Part shown: one piece after another, positions 19,095 to 32,300 of the stretch
Numbering within the stretch: position 1 is the stretch's first letter
Layout of the letters: every line of letters starts with the position of its first letter
Assembly (NCBI RefSeq): GCF_027580225.2
Contig: NC_073341.2
Coordinates: 13,074,501-13,138,500, forward strand
Direction: 5' to 3'
DNA from: Misgurnus anguillicaudatus
Lineage: Eukaryota; Chordata; Actinopteri; Cypriniformes; Cobitidae
Length of the DNA stretch: 64,000 bases
Made by a program: the position numbers and the translations under genes
The notes under the pieces: generated by a model
The model's input: the letters and a program-made list of their open reading frames with translations, nothing else
Told to the model about the DNA's origin: nothing
Databases searched by the model: none

Positions 19095-19795
19095 CTGCGT
19101 TTACACCAGACGCGGTAGAGGCGGCAAGCACGAGTGATTTCAATGTTAAGTCAATGTGAAGACGCGTTGATGCGCGTCTGGAGGTCCCGTGTTTCCGCCA
19201 GACGCGCAAATGGTGTGAATTGAGCATTGTGCGCACGAATGGTGCTTTTTGTGCATTTTGCGTTTGATGCGAATTTGCGGCTGGAATTTCGCGCCGCGTT
19301 AACCAATCAGGAGCCCGCTTGCTGCTGTGGCGGCAGCCCCGTCCGCAGTCACTCATTCAACCTGAAGGAACGCTTGTCCGTGAGCAGTCACCCAGAGCTA
19401 TATGACAAGTTCTTATTTCTATAGAGACAGGAATAAAAAGGACCTCGCTTGGAAGATTGTCAGTGAGGACATTGGGGAACATGGTAAGTTGTAAATACAC
19501 ATTTAACTATTGAGTCACGTGACGTTTATCGACCCGCACCACTTATTTTCCCCCTATAGTAAGGTGACCAAATACAAACTCTATATAAATGCACAATCAA
19601 CATCAGCCATCTTACAAACAGACAACCGCATACACTTGCCCCTCCCACAAGAATCGGATTTTGCCTCTGACGCACGTCAAATTCTTGCTTTTTCCGCGCG
19701 TCTACTTCGCTCTTGACGCGCGAATGCATTCAAACTGTTCAAGCGGCAAACTAGACGCGATATTGACGCCTCAAACGCGGTTGGTGTAAACGCAG
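19095..19795. mobile_element. Non-autonomous element with CTGCGTTTACACCA ends
   Basis: ctgcgtttacaccagacgcgg at the left and ccgcgtttgaggcg (read on the other strand), ending cgcag, at the right are long inverted repeats. Short ATTAT repeats flank it. It carries many gacgcgc motifs and no transposase. It sits just downstream of the fkbp15 3' end. Confidence 0.75.
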
Positions 19796-19867
19796 CATTA
19801 TGAAGAAAAAGTTAACTGGTCATTTGGAAAACAAGCACTGTGACAAATAGCAGGCCTTATTAATTAC

Positions 19868-19873
19868 TTTATT
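19868..19873 (-). promoter_or_regulatory. fkbp15: Candidate fkbp15 polyadenylation signal
   Basis: AATAAA on the minus strand, about 440 bp past the fkbp15 stop codon, implies a 3' UTR of roughly 20310-19850. No competing gene lies between. Confidence 0.45.
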
Positions 19874-20310
19874 AATATGCTACTGACTCTTGTTAGCACA
19901 ATAAATGTAAAAATATTAAGAACCATTCTGAAAGAGCAAGCTAACAACATCAGTTGTACACATGAAACCTTAAAGAAGGAAACACTAAATCATAAATTAA
20001 CATAAACAAAGAAAACCAACTACTACGATTGACAGTATTTGGAGATTTGAGAGATGATTTCTAAGATTCAATTTAACATGTGCAGTTCAATAAGCAGCAA
20101 TCAGTTCATACCTAAACAAAACTCATCATTCAGTGCTGTTTAAATTCATGAGTAGAAAAACGATGTCTCCAAACCATCAAAAACCCATAAATGAATGTCC
20201 TCTGCCGTCCAAACACGCTTCTCTCACATCAGAATTTATCTGGTACACTTCACGACAGTCGTCTGACGTCAGGCGCTGGTGTTTTAACACTCGATTATGT
20301 GTGGGTCACA

Positions 20311-23300
20311 TCAGCCCAACCAATCCAGGTCTTCATCACTTTCATCACCGAATAGAGGAGCAGGAGGGGGCTGTCCTTTTAAACTCTGAATATCGCACAA
20401 AAGCGTACGAATCATTACACCTATAATCATGCATATTGACCAATCACATAGAGAGTACAAACTGTTGGTTGTCAGTCCAGCCTTAAGCACTACAACACCC
20501 ATTGCATTAAATGTTTACATAAAAAGTATATTGGGGAACTTGTCTGATTTGAAGGTTATTTAGGGCTTTACGATTAAAGAAGTTAGTCATTAATAAGGTT
20601 AATTTTCCCATTTGTGTAAGGTAGTGATTTAAACATAAAAAAAGGGTGAATGGGAGTTTATGTGTGCTCACCAGCTCCTCCTCCTCTTCATCAGCAGGCG
20701 CAGCAGCTTTGAGTTGGGGAGGGACTGGGCTCTGGAAAAATGGTTCCTCGCCATTTTCCTCTTGTACCCTCTCAGGTGAACTGAGAGAATAGCAGGATGA
20801 GCACAGATTGGACGAGACGAGGAAACAAGACGGTAATTGAGCAAATAGAGGGGCATGCAGGTTATAGTAGGGATGTGCAAACATGACAGAGATTATGGGT
20901 GGTGTTAGTTGATCTACTTAAATTTTTATGTACACTGTTATTTAATGAAGTTAAGGCCTCTTAGGTTTATTTTTGGATTAACCAACAAATAAAATATGTT
21001 TTTTTTATGGGGAAGTGCAATAATGTGACATTCAACACACAAAATCAATGACACAATCATTGGTGTCCTTGTGCAGAAGGTCCTAAAAAAATGTTCATTG
21101 GGAACGTCTGACTGACTGCAAAAAATATCTTTTTTCACACATAAGAAACTGATTCATTACAAAAATTTCCTTTAAAAGTTAGAAAAGTTTGAAAACGTTT
21201 GTACTAATCACACAGTTAAAGCGATACTTTAGCCAAATATTAAAACTTCCTCATGATTTACTGATAGCGCCATTACCGAAAGGCGAAAGCTAGTTATTGC
21301 CATTTTTAACGTTTGAAATATGGATATTTTTCTTACAAAATCACATCTATTACCCACAGAAGACCTTTATTAACCCATTGGAGCTGTGTGGATTACTTCT
21401 GTGAAGGATGAATGGACTTTTTGGGCTTTAAAGTCAAAAGTTGTTCACTGATCCCTGTTTTCTACCATTATGAAGCTTGGAAGAGCAAAGACATTTACTA
21501 AAATAACTCCAAATGTGTTCCTCTGAAAGATGATGGATGTGTGTATATCAGTTACCTCAGTTTCGCTCTGTTTAAGGGTGAGTACATCATGAGGTAATTT
21601 TGATATTTGACTGGAGTATCCCTTTAAAGCACCTTAACATCATAATGAATTAGCACCTACCTGGAGAGCTGTGCAGATGTATTAGTAGAGTCATCTTGTG
21701 GAGCGTTAGGGGGAGGAGGTGGTGGATTTTTAGGAGGTCCGCATGGTGACGTTTCTGGTTCAACTAAAGGCTCATCAATTACCTTTACTTCCTGTGTAGT
21801 AGTGATGTCCTCTGGTGGTTCTGTGGTCACTTCCTGTTCGGATGTGATGTCATTTTCAGTGTGTTCCTGTTGTGGGGTCTCATGTGTAGCACTTTGAATG
21901 TCGGACTCTGACACGGTCTGATCTGACAAGTTCCCTTCTGTGCTAACATTAACCTTCACTTCCTTCTCTTCTACAATTTCCTCTGTACCTTCTTCCTTGA
22001 CAACTTCCTGTTCACTCTCGTCTTCTCCTTCGATTTCTTTCGTTTCTTCTTCTGTTGCCTTTTCCTCAGTTTGTGGCTGTAAATCTTCATCCTGTCCTGC
22101 AGAATCTCGGCTCTTCTCCTCTTCCTCATTCCTGCCGTTTATATGCACCTTTTGCCCAGGCTGAGCCTCAGTCTCCTCCTCCATCTCCTTATCTTCTTCT
22201 TTGTCACTGTGTTCGGATGAAGATCTCTCATTGCCAGAAAGGAGCTGCAGTGTGACATTCTTGATTGAAAAAATAAATAAATGCACATTAAATATGTGTT
22301 TAAAATGAATATGAGCTTTATTATGTGTGATATGGAGGCAGACCTTGATAGTGCTGACCAGCACTCGGAGTACAACACTTCCTGTGTAGGTTTCATTCAG
22401 ATCAAATTCACTTCTCAGAGACTGGAAAACACCGTTCATCACTCGCTTCACCTGTAAAAAAAAAAAAGTGAATAAATTCAGGAACATGGATAGTTGCAAT
22501 CCTGGATGATTTAGCCCTCCGAGGCTGTATTTAAAATGTCTCCTTTTTGGGGTCGGAAATTAAGTTTGGCATCGGGCCTAAAAAGAAACAGCCACTAGAT
22601 GTCGGCCACTGCATGGTCAAAGGATTATTTAACAAAATGAATACATTAAAAATTGGCGTTATTGTTTGATTTGCAGCTTATTGCATGGTTTAAACAAGAC
22701 TATTGTTTTAACATAAACTACCTGCTCAAACATTATGGTCATATTAAAACATTTCTGTTCTAACTAGATTGACTGGTCACGGATTGTGGAACAAAAGATT
22801 ATGCGTGTCATTGAATAAATAATACAAACAATCACAGGTGTGAAGACACCAGTCAATGTCCTGTCCCAAAGTCTGATATTATTGGTGGTGGGCCACCAAA
22901 AAAACAATTATTAAGTTGAGAGAATTGCATGAGAAAGAAAAAATTAAAATCATTGAGATTAATGAGGATTACTAATACATTTTATATTGATAATAGATTT
23001 CCATACTAAAAAGTTTCTTATACAAAATGTGCTATTATTAAAGGGACACTCCACTTTTTTGAAAATATGCTCTTTTTCCAGCTCCCCCAGAGTGAAACAC
23101 TCGATTTTTATCGTTTTGGAATCCATTCAGATGATCTACGGGTCTGGCTGTACCACTTTTAGCATAGCTTAGCATAATCCATTGAATCTGATTAGACCAT
23201 TAGCATCACGCTCAAAAATAACGTGAATATAAAGAGTTTCAATATTTTTCCTATTTAAAACTTGATTCTTCTGTAGTTACATCGTGTACAAAGAAGACGG

Positions 23301-26300
23301 AAAATTAAAATTTGCAATTTTCTAGGCCTATATGGCTAGGAACTATACTCTCATTCTGGCATAATAATCAAGGACTTTGCTGCCGAAACATGGCTGCAGG
23401 AGGCGCAATGATATTACGCACTGCCCGAAAATAGTCCCTTTGGTAACTTTCAATAGAGTGTCCTTTTAAATGTGCCATTTTTTTTTAAAGTAATATAATA
23501 TGTCATGATATGGGTAAATTTTTTGAAGGGCTAATCATCTTATTGAATATTTAAAGGAATAGTCCATTTTCTTAAAAGAAAAATCCAGATAATCCACGCA
23601 CCACCATGTCATCCAAAATGTCTTTCTTTGTTCAGTCGAGAAGAAACCACGTTTCTTGAGGAAAACACTGCAGGACAATTGTTGACAAGAAAAATAAAAA
23701 ATATGCACTTTTAAACCACAACTTTTCGTCTAGATCCGGTCGTGATGCGTCAGTGTGACCCCACGCAATACGTCATGACATCAAGAGGTCACAGAGGACG
23801 AACACGAAACTCCGCCCCAGTGTTTACAAGTGTGTTGAAAGAGGACCGTTACGACGTTGTTGTATGTCAACTGATACTAATGAATGTCTTTGTGTCAGTT
23901 TATTGTTTACAATGGTCCGCAAATGTGGGTTTTATATATGTAACACGTGACCTCCCTACGTCACTACGCATTTACGTTAGGTCGCGCTGGACCGGACCTA
24001 GACGAAAAGTTGTGGTTTAAAAGTGCATTTTTTTTTTTTGTCAAAAATGACAATCGTTTCGCTAGATAAGACCCTTATGCTTCGTTTGGGATTGTTTATA
24101 GTCCTTTGAGGCTCCGTTGAAAAAACTGTTGCGTGTTGAGTATTGAATGTTGGGCTCTATTGAAGTCCATTAAAAATGAGAAAAATCCTGCAATGTTTTC
24201 CTCAAAAAACATAATTTCTTCTCGACTGAACAAAGAAAGACATCAACATTTTGGATGACATGGTGGTGAGTAAATTATCTGGATTTTTCTTTTAAGAAAA
24301 TGGACTAATCCTTTAAGCATTCTATTGATGTATGGTTTATGATACAATATTTGGCTGAGATACAACTACTTGAAAATCTGGAATCTGAGGGTGCAAACAA
24401 TCAAAATATTAAAAAAAAATCGCCTTTAAAGTTGTCCAAATGAAGTCCTTAGCAACACATATTACTACACTGTAAAAAATACTTTGCTGCCTTAAAAAAA
24501 TTGTGTTGAATCAACTCGGATTTACAAGTCATTTCAACTTAATATTATTTATCTTGACTAGAGATGAGTTGTTATAACTACAGGTGAGTTGTTATAACTT
24601 ATAAAATTAAGTTGACTTTTAGACAACTCATCTCTATTAACATGACAAAAAATGTTAAGGCAGCAAAGTATTTTTTACAGTGTAATATTTACGGTAGTAA
24701 ATGTACACACTATCTTCAAGAACATGATCTTTACTTAATATCCTAATCATTTAAACTTTATTCAAAGCACAATAAAATATTCATTTTAAAAACTGTAATA
24801 CCCCATTTTATTAATGAATATATCTACAATATAGCACAGTCATGGATGCATAAAATGTAGTGTACTGTGCAGTTGTAGGATCTCCAGGATCTCACCTCTT
24901 CTGTTGTGTCCATCTGCGGTCGCCGCTCTGCCAGTTTACTTTCAAGTTGAGAAACTCGAGCCTCACCCTGCTGCCTCAGAAACGCTGCTCTCTGTTCTAA
25001 TGCAGAACACTGAAACACACACAAAAACACAATAGACTTTTACATTCACTCTGTATGTTTGACAGAGACCCTTTTAGACAACACAATCTAAAAAAATCAA
25101 ACACACTTAAAATAAAACATGTGAACAGGAGCTATTAATGTTGTAGTGCTAACTACATCAGACCTTCTAACAAACCTGCATCGCTACGCAGTTACTATTT
25201 GCCATGCCAAAAGAGTAACCAATCATAACCAAGGTCACTCAACCAATTAAGCTGTTGTGTAAGCTGTTGTGTTTACCCACACAGTAATGAAGAAAATGCA
25301 TAGACTGAATTGTTTTGGATTGAAGTGTAGTTGCTAAACAAAACAAAGACTTGATAAAAGAACAAAAAGTAAATAATGACCCTGATGTAAAAATACATTT
25401 GAAGTTTAAAAATAAAAAGGAAGCATCACCTTCTCTCTCAAGGCCTGTAACTCTTCTCCCTGGTCCTGATGCTGCTCTGATTCACGTGACTGTTTGAGTG
25501 TGTTAAACTATAAACAGCAGATGAAGAAGAGTGCTAGTTATGTCCGTTTTAGGATGGTAAGCAAACAAATAAAATACAGATAGAAATAATGACATTTGAA
25601 ATAATACAATTTTACATTACTTTGAAAACTTATAGTTATTATGATAACTATAACGTTAACTGTAACGATAACTATATTAGCGTCCACATCACCAAATGAT
25701 AAAAATACACTGAATATGTAAATATGCTGTTCGTGTTGCATACGCACAACCGGCGCAACGTCATAGAATGACTCTGAACAGGTTCACGCCCACTTTTGGG
25801 AAAAAAAAAGACTAGACCTCCCATTGACTTCCATACAAAATAGCGGAACAAAGCAACGGTCGTACACAGTCGGCAGGCCCAAACAACCTAAGAAATCACT
25901 CAGATCAAACATGTTGAGTAATTATCTGTCCACCCTGCCTGCCATACAGCGCGAAAGATACATTAACACATTTAATTTGGTCATAATAAAAACATGTCCC
26001 TTTCATTCTCCCAGTGTCAAATTTGTGTAACAACGCTCCCTATTGGCCAGAGGTGTCTTACCCGGACATTTACTCGTACCTCATCGAGTCAACAGGGATG
26101 ACAGTAAATGATTTTACTTCGTATTTGAAAGTTACTTCGTATTTATGTCTTTATATTAAGAGTACTGATTGCACTTTTCCGTCCAGCCATACAACTAGCC
26201 TTAGTGATTTTCCAGCAATCATAGCGTTAACGTTACACAAATTTGACGCTGGGAGAATGAACGGGACATGTTTTTATATTGACCAAATTAAATGTGTTAA

Positions 26301-29300
26301 TGTATCTTTCCCGCTCTATGGCAGGCAGGGTGGACAGATAATTCCTCAACATGTTTAATCTGAGTGATTTCATAAGTTATTTACGCATGCCGGCTGTGTA
26401 AAAACGCTGCCCCGTTCCGCTACCTTGAATGGAAGCCAACGGAAGGTCCGGTCTATTTTCCCCCAAAAAGGGGTGGTGACGAAATTTACAGTCAAGTTCC
26501 CGGATGTGCCGGTAGTCCGTACTTACACAGCGGGTAACCAGCAGATGTCCTCAACACGCTGTGTTTCGCATTAACTCTAAACCGTGAATCTAATAGTTTG
26601 TGTAATCTCTTACCTTTTGGCGTAGTTAAAGTAGTAGAATAAAAAGCATTACGTAGTCACTTTCACAGCAACTGCATCAGTGCTAAATACCTGAGGTAAT
26701 TTTATGTTATAGACCTGATTTATGTTATAGCAATGAGCTTCACTGTCATTTTTAAGTGCGCATGAACTTGAAGTTCAAATAGATTTGATTGGCTGTCAAT
26801 GGTTTAACGTTCATCAAGTGGGGGGAAAAATCGCTCAGAAAGCGATCCCAACGATATCGTTCAACGGTATCTTTATCATTGTAAGTGTGGTGTGAACTCC
26901 GCTATTCCCTTTAATATAAAACAATTTTTAAAACTATATTTTTTTTAGTTATCTTTATAATGTGAACAGCCCTTAAGAGTTGGATTCTTCATGTTAAACA
27001 TAGGGTGTCAAAAAGCAGTTGCATGTATGACGGAGTATTTTTGTGCTGAATGCACTTTGCCAGAGTTCGAACATGAAAGATTCATACGTTACAATCTTGC
27101 ACTATTTCTTTTATGGACAATTTAAGTGCAGGAAGTACAGTGGAAGTCCTTATATGGGCACTTCACACAGAATAGCACAACCGGCGCACCTCAATGTCTC
27201 TGAACAGGTTCACGCCCACTTTTGGGGAAAACAAACTAGAGTTCCCATTGACTTCAATACAAAATAGCGGAACAAAGCAACGTTCGCACACACCCGGCAG
27301 GCGTAAATAACTTAAGAAATCATCAGGAATAGACAACCATGTTTATTAGAATAGGCTGTTCCAATAATTTTGTCTATATAGTGTACATCTGGATGGGTGT
27401 GTTATTGCTGTGGGTGTGTGAATATTTGTGTGTACCTTCTCCTGTAGTTGTGTAAGTTTGACCTGCAGTGTGTCTCTGTGCTCTGTCAGTTCAGTTATTT
27501 CTCTCCTCTGTTGTTCACGTGCTGTTGCCAAAGTCTGATCACACTTCATCTGCCACTCCTGCTCCAGCTCGGCCTGCATCTGAGCCATCTACTCACAAAT
27601 GAAAACAAAACACACGCACATGCAAACACAACACAAACACAGACACAAACAGTTGAAAAATATTTAGAGTGACATGTATTAAGAAATAAGTTATATATTT
27701 ACAATGAATGTACAAAATATCTTCATGTCTTGACCCATACAATGTATTGTTGGCTAATGCTTCAAATATACCCATGCAACTTATGGTTTTGTGGTCAAGG
27801 GTCACAAATATTACTTTCGTCCTGTAAAATGACATAAACCAACAGGAGATCTAGTGTTTTGGTTACCAGTAATCTGCATTACACTTACCTGTTCAGCTGC
27901 AGCGTGGTCAGTACAGGTTCTGGCTTTACGTAATTGGTTCCTGAGGTTGTCCATCTCATGCTGGCTCACCCTCCTCACCTCTTCTAGTTCTTCATCACAG
28001 CGCTGTCTCTCGGCCTGCCACTTTCTCTTCCTATCAGATAGAGTCTGAAACGAATGCAAAACAAATGCAGATGTCTAAATGACGACTCGGTCGTACGGTC
28101 TCTCCCATACAGACAGAAGTGTGCCCTCACTCTTTCTAAACTGTCCTTCTCTGTCTTCATGTCCTGTAGCTCTTCTTCCAAACCGTTGAGTTTGAGCTCG
28201 GTTTCTTTCCGTTTCTGCTTCTCCGTCTTGTATTGGCTTTGCACTCTTTCTGCTGTTTCTTTAAGCTCTGAAACACACAGAGATATACCATGCTTCCAAC
28301 CAGACACCATGTGATAATTTTCCACTGTTAAATAACTTTCCTGGCTTTACTGAAAGGGAAAATGGTACATGAAGAAAAAGCCTATAGTGAATCAGAGGCT
28401 GAATCTGTCAAAACCAGTTTTTTTTCTTATGCGACACATTAACATGATTTGTGAGTCCTGTTGGATTGTTTTGATCTGCAATTTGACCACAATGGAGAGC
28501 TGTTTAATATATATGTATAGGCATTTGAATAGAGCCACGTATACGGACACAATGCCTCTCCTTCTTCTTCTTCTTCATTAGATAATTCATCTCCCAAGGG
28601 CTCACGTGTCCATCGAATGAACACTTCGGGATCTTGCAGGAAGTAGTAGGTCATTCGGATACTTTTCGCCTACTGTTTTTTGAATATTATACATTTTAAC
28701 ATACTACTCGCCTCACCTACTATATAGTATAAAAGTAAGCGGTTTCAGAAGCAGCAATTGTTTTGCGTCCTCTAGTTATATTTTTTTATTCTTGACGTCA
28801 TGAGCCTTAAAGTGCCTGTGAACCGGAAGTTGTGATCGACTAAAGACACTAACTTAACACTAAACTCTGATAACACATAAGATTAAGGGAGTATATGTCA
28901 ACCGTGAGCATGTTTTTTATCATAAAACCCCTTCGAAGAATCGGTGGCAGGCACTTATTCTGACATGACACATGATGCAGATAAGTTTACATGACGCACC
29001 GCACACATATTTTGAAATGACGAGCCACGCACATTACGGGCTACATATATGTTGTGATGACCTTTGCATCGTCCGACCTCAAAAGAAGAAGTCACCGGCC
29101 GCCACTGCACATAGAAAATTACTTGCACATATAAATAGTTTCTAGGGTTGCATACCGATTAATCGCAACAAATCATTTGCAGAATAAACGTTTTTGTTTA
29201 CATCCTATATGTTTAAACTGTTAAGCGTCGCCGTCCCGAATATGGGACACCTAAGTTTGCATTAATATTGTTGATGTCAATTTTAATCTATCACTACAAA

Positions 29301-32300
29301 CTATATATTGTTGGAAAGGTCTAAGCCTCCAGAATAGACATTTTAACAGTGTTTTATCAAATAAATTATGTAGGGAGAGTAATTGATTCATTTATGAAGA
29401 GCGTGTGCCTCAAAACATTTATTATAAAACGGCTCGTTCTGGTTCTTCATTCTGATTGGTTGAAACGCGTTCTAAGCCGTGATAAAATACACCGGTAACC
29501 TCACGGTTCAGACCACATTACATAAGTATCACTGCGCCACTGTTGCTGCGTACTGATTTATGAGAATAAACACAACAGTCTTTAATCATATTTTTAATTT
29601 GTCTACAATTGCACAATTAATGGCGATATGCAGATAAATGTCAATAAATATTGTTGAGTCATCTCGTCGATAGAGAAAACGTTGTCTGAGGATTTTATAA
29701 CTCAAGTTCATACGTCCGCTATTATCCACTGGGTGGCGATCTTTCCCAACTTAAACACTGACGCATTCACTGAAAACACAGTGTAGTATTGTTCATGGCT
29801 CTGAATTTGATCTCTTACTAAAGTTCTTCACAAAAATGGAATTATCTCCGCTTTTAAAACAAAAAATTGAGAGGTGATAAGAGAACAAATAAAGGTAGGA
29901 TGAAAGTTTTTTTGTTTGTATTTGTTTGAAAGCCGATGGTCTGTTCTTCATTTGATATTTTATGTTTTTCTGCAAGGCATTAAACTAAAACTGGGTGGCA
30001 ACTTAAAAAAAAAACGCTGACGGGGAAAGAGTTCAGCATGCTTCCAGGCATATTTGATCATCACTTCAACACTTGCATCTAATTTATACATTAATATAAC
30101 TGTTAATGTATAAATTAGATGAATGGTGATTTATTACATAAACACCACGGTCTTAAATCATATTTTCATTGTGTCTTTGCTGCGTCTGTGTTGGTTGGGA
30201 ACTGCGCTCTGTTTCAGTCACACTTGATTCTGAGGAACTACTTTGTTTGGCGGAAGAGTAATATTTGTACTAATATAATTACAATTTATTTGGGTTTTAT
30301 TTTATAAAATCCCGCTAACGTTATGCATATGAAGTAACCGTTTTATAAACGCAATAAACCCCTCGAAGCGTTGGGTTACCAGTGCATTTTATAACAGCTA
30401 AGGGGGTTTAGGCACTCCGCTTCGCGTCGTGCCTAACAACGCCCCTTAGCTGTTATAAAATGCACTGGTAACCCACTGCTTCTCTGGGTTTATTGCTTTA
30501 TTTTCTGCTATATGTCACTGTCCCACCAGCAGGACGCCGTTATCTAATCACGACAAACTGTATATTGTTTGAAAGCTCCAAGAGTGTAGATTTAACTCAA
30601 TAGGGTGGGGTGACGCTTAAAAGGTTAATAATTACGTATATATAAATACACACACATGCATATATAATTTTAAGAAAAAAATAGATGTATATAATAATTA
30701 AGTATTCATATTTAAATATATATATATTATTTATATATACACAAGTAAATATTTCTTAAATATATACATGCACACGTGTGTATTTATATATGCATAATTA
30801 TTATACACAATACACACACATATATGATGTAAACAAATAGTTGGTATTAATTGTTACGCAGCCATAATTGTTTATAATAAACACGCAATATTACATAAAA
30901 AATAAGAATTGTCAGTTTTAATTTTATTGGGACTTTAATATGAAGTGCTGCTCACCCTGTAGCTGTGCCTCTAGAGTTGTGATCTGTGTACTGTGTTGCT
31001 GGCTGTCCTGCAGGGCTGAATTCAGCTTGGTTTGCAGAACCGCAGCCTTTTGTTGCTGGGAACTCAACTCCAGCTGCAGCTCGGACACACGTGCTGTGGA
31101 TGAAGCCAACTCCTCGCTTAACCGCACCTTTCGGAGAGAGAGACAAAGTGTCTACAATAAAGCATCTTATTTACAGCAGATTCAGTGATGTTAAAACAGG
31201 ATTTCTCAGATGAAATGAAGATGGGACTGGAATGAAAATATGGGAGTAAATGCGGTGGTGAATATAAAGCCGAGTACCCCTGCTTAGAGCTGAATGCTTA
31301 TTGGTTAGGGAGTGTGCCCTGTTAAAAGGAGAAGTAAGGGTATACTCACATTATACTTAAGTAGACCGTACCAGAGTACGATTGTCCCCTGCGCAGATCG
31401 ATTGGCGTATGAGGCATTTAGGCAACACTAGAGTCACTGAAGAGCAGACCGCTCCATATATGCTTTAAAATCTATCTTGGGGTTCTTTATCATCAGAAAA
31501 CCGATTGATCTGTGCAGCACGTATGATGTCAACCACATCTCCGTTATCTGTGGTCGTTTAGGATTCGGTGACAGACAGCTGTATGTTTTTGTGATGCACA
31601 TATCAGAGTGTTTTACAGAAACAACTGAAGTTTCGCACCGCGTGCCCCGCCCCTGAATCAAGTGAGCCATACCCTAGGCCACCTCTGCAAAACGTACCCA
31701 TGTACGCTTAAGCATACCGCACCCTTAAACAGTACGGAGCGATCACACTAGCCAAACGAACTGCGCTTTGGGGTCAAACGTATTCGGGAACAGTATGGTT
31801 TACATAATGTGAGTACAACCTGAATCACAGAGAAATGGGGAGATGATAAATTGAATTAAATAAAAGTGTGAAGACTACAAAAAACTGAATGAGGCGAGAT
31901 GGCACGTTCGCTCACCTGATCCCAGCCTGATTCCTGTGGCAGTGCATGCTGGGAAACGAGAGCAATCACTACTTAGGGCTCTCAGCCAATCAGAATTAAA
32001 ATTAATAAATCAGAGAAGAGACATCTGTGAAATCCAGGCTAAAGTCTTATAATCGAATAAAAACGTTATCTCACTCACTCATTGATTTTACTTTAATTTC
32101 ATCTTACTCAGTCAATATTCAAGATATAAAGGTTATATTTTCACAGGATTTTCTTGTAAAAAAATAAAAATGACTTTAGCTGGGTTTTCATAGGCAGGGT
32201 CACATGTAGCTTAGCAGGAAATAAAGTGTTAACAGTAAAGAGATTTTAGGAGTATCAACATCAGTAGCCTTTCTTCTTCAAGGATATAATTAATGAAGAT

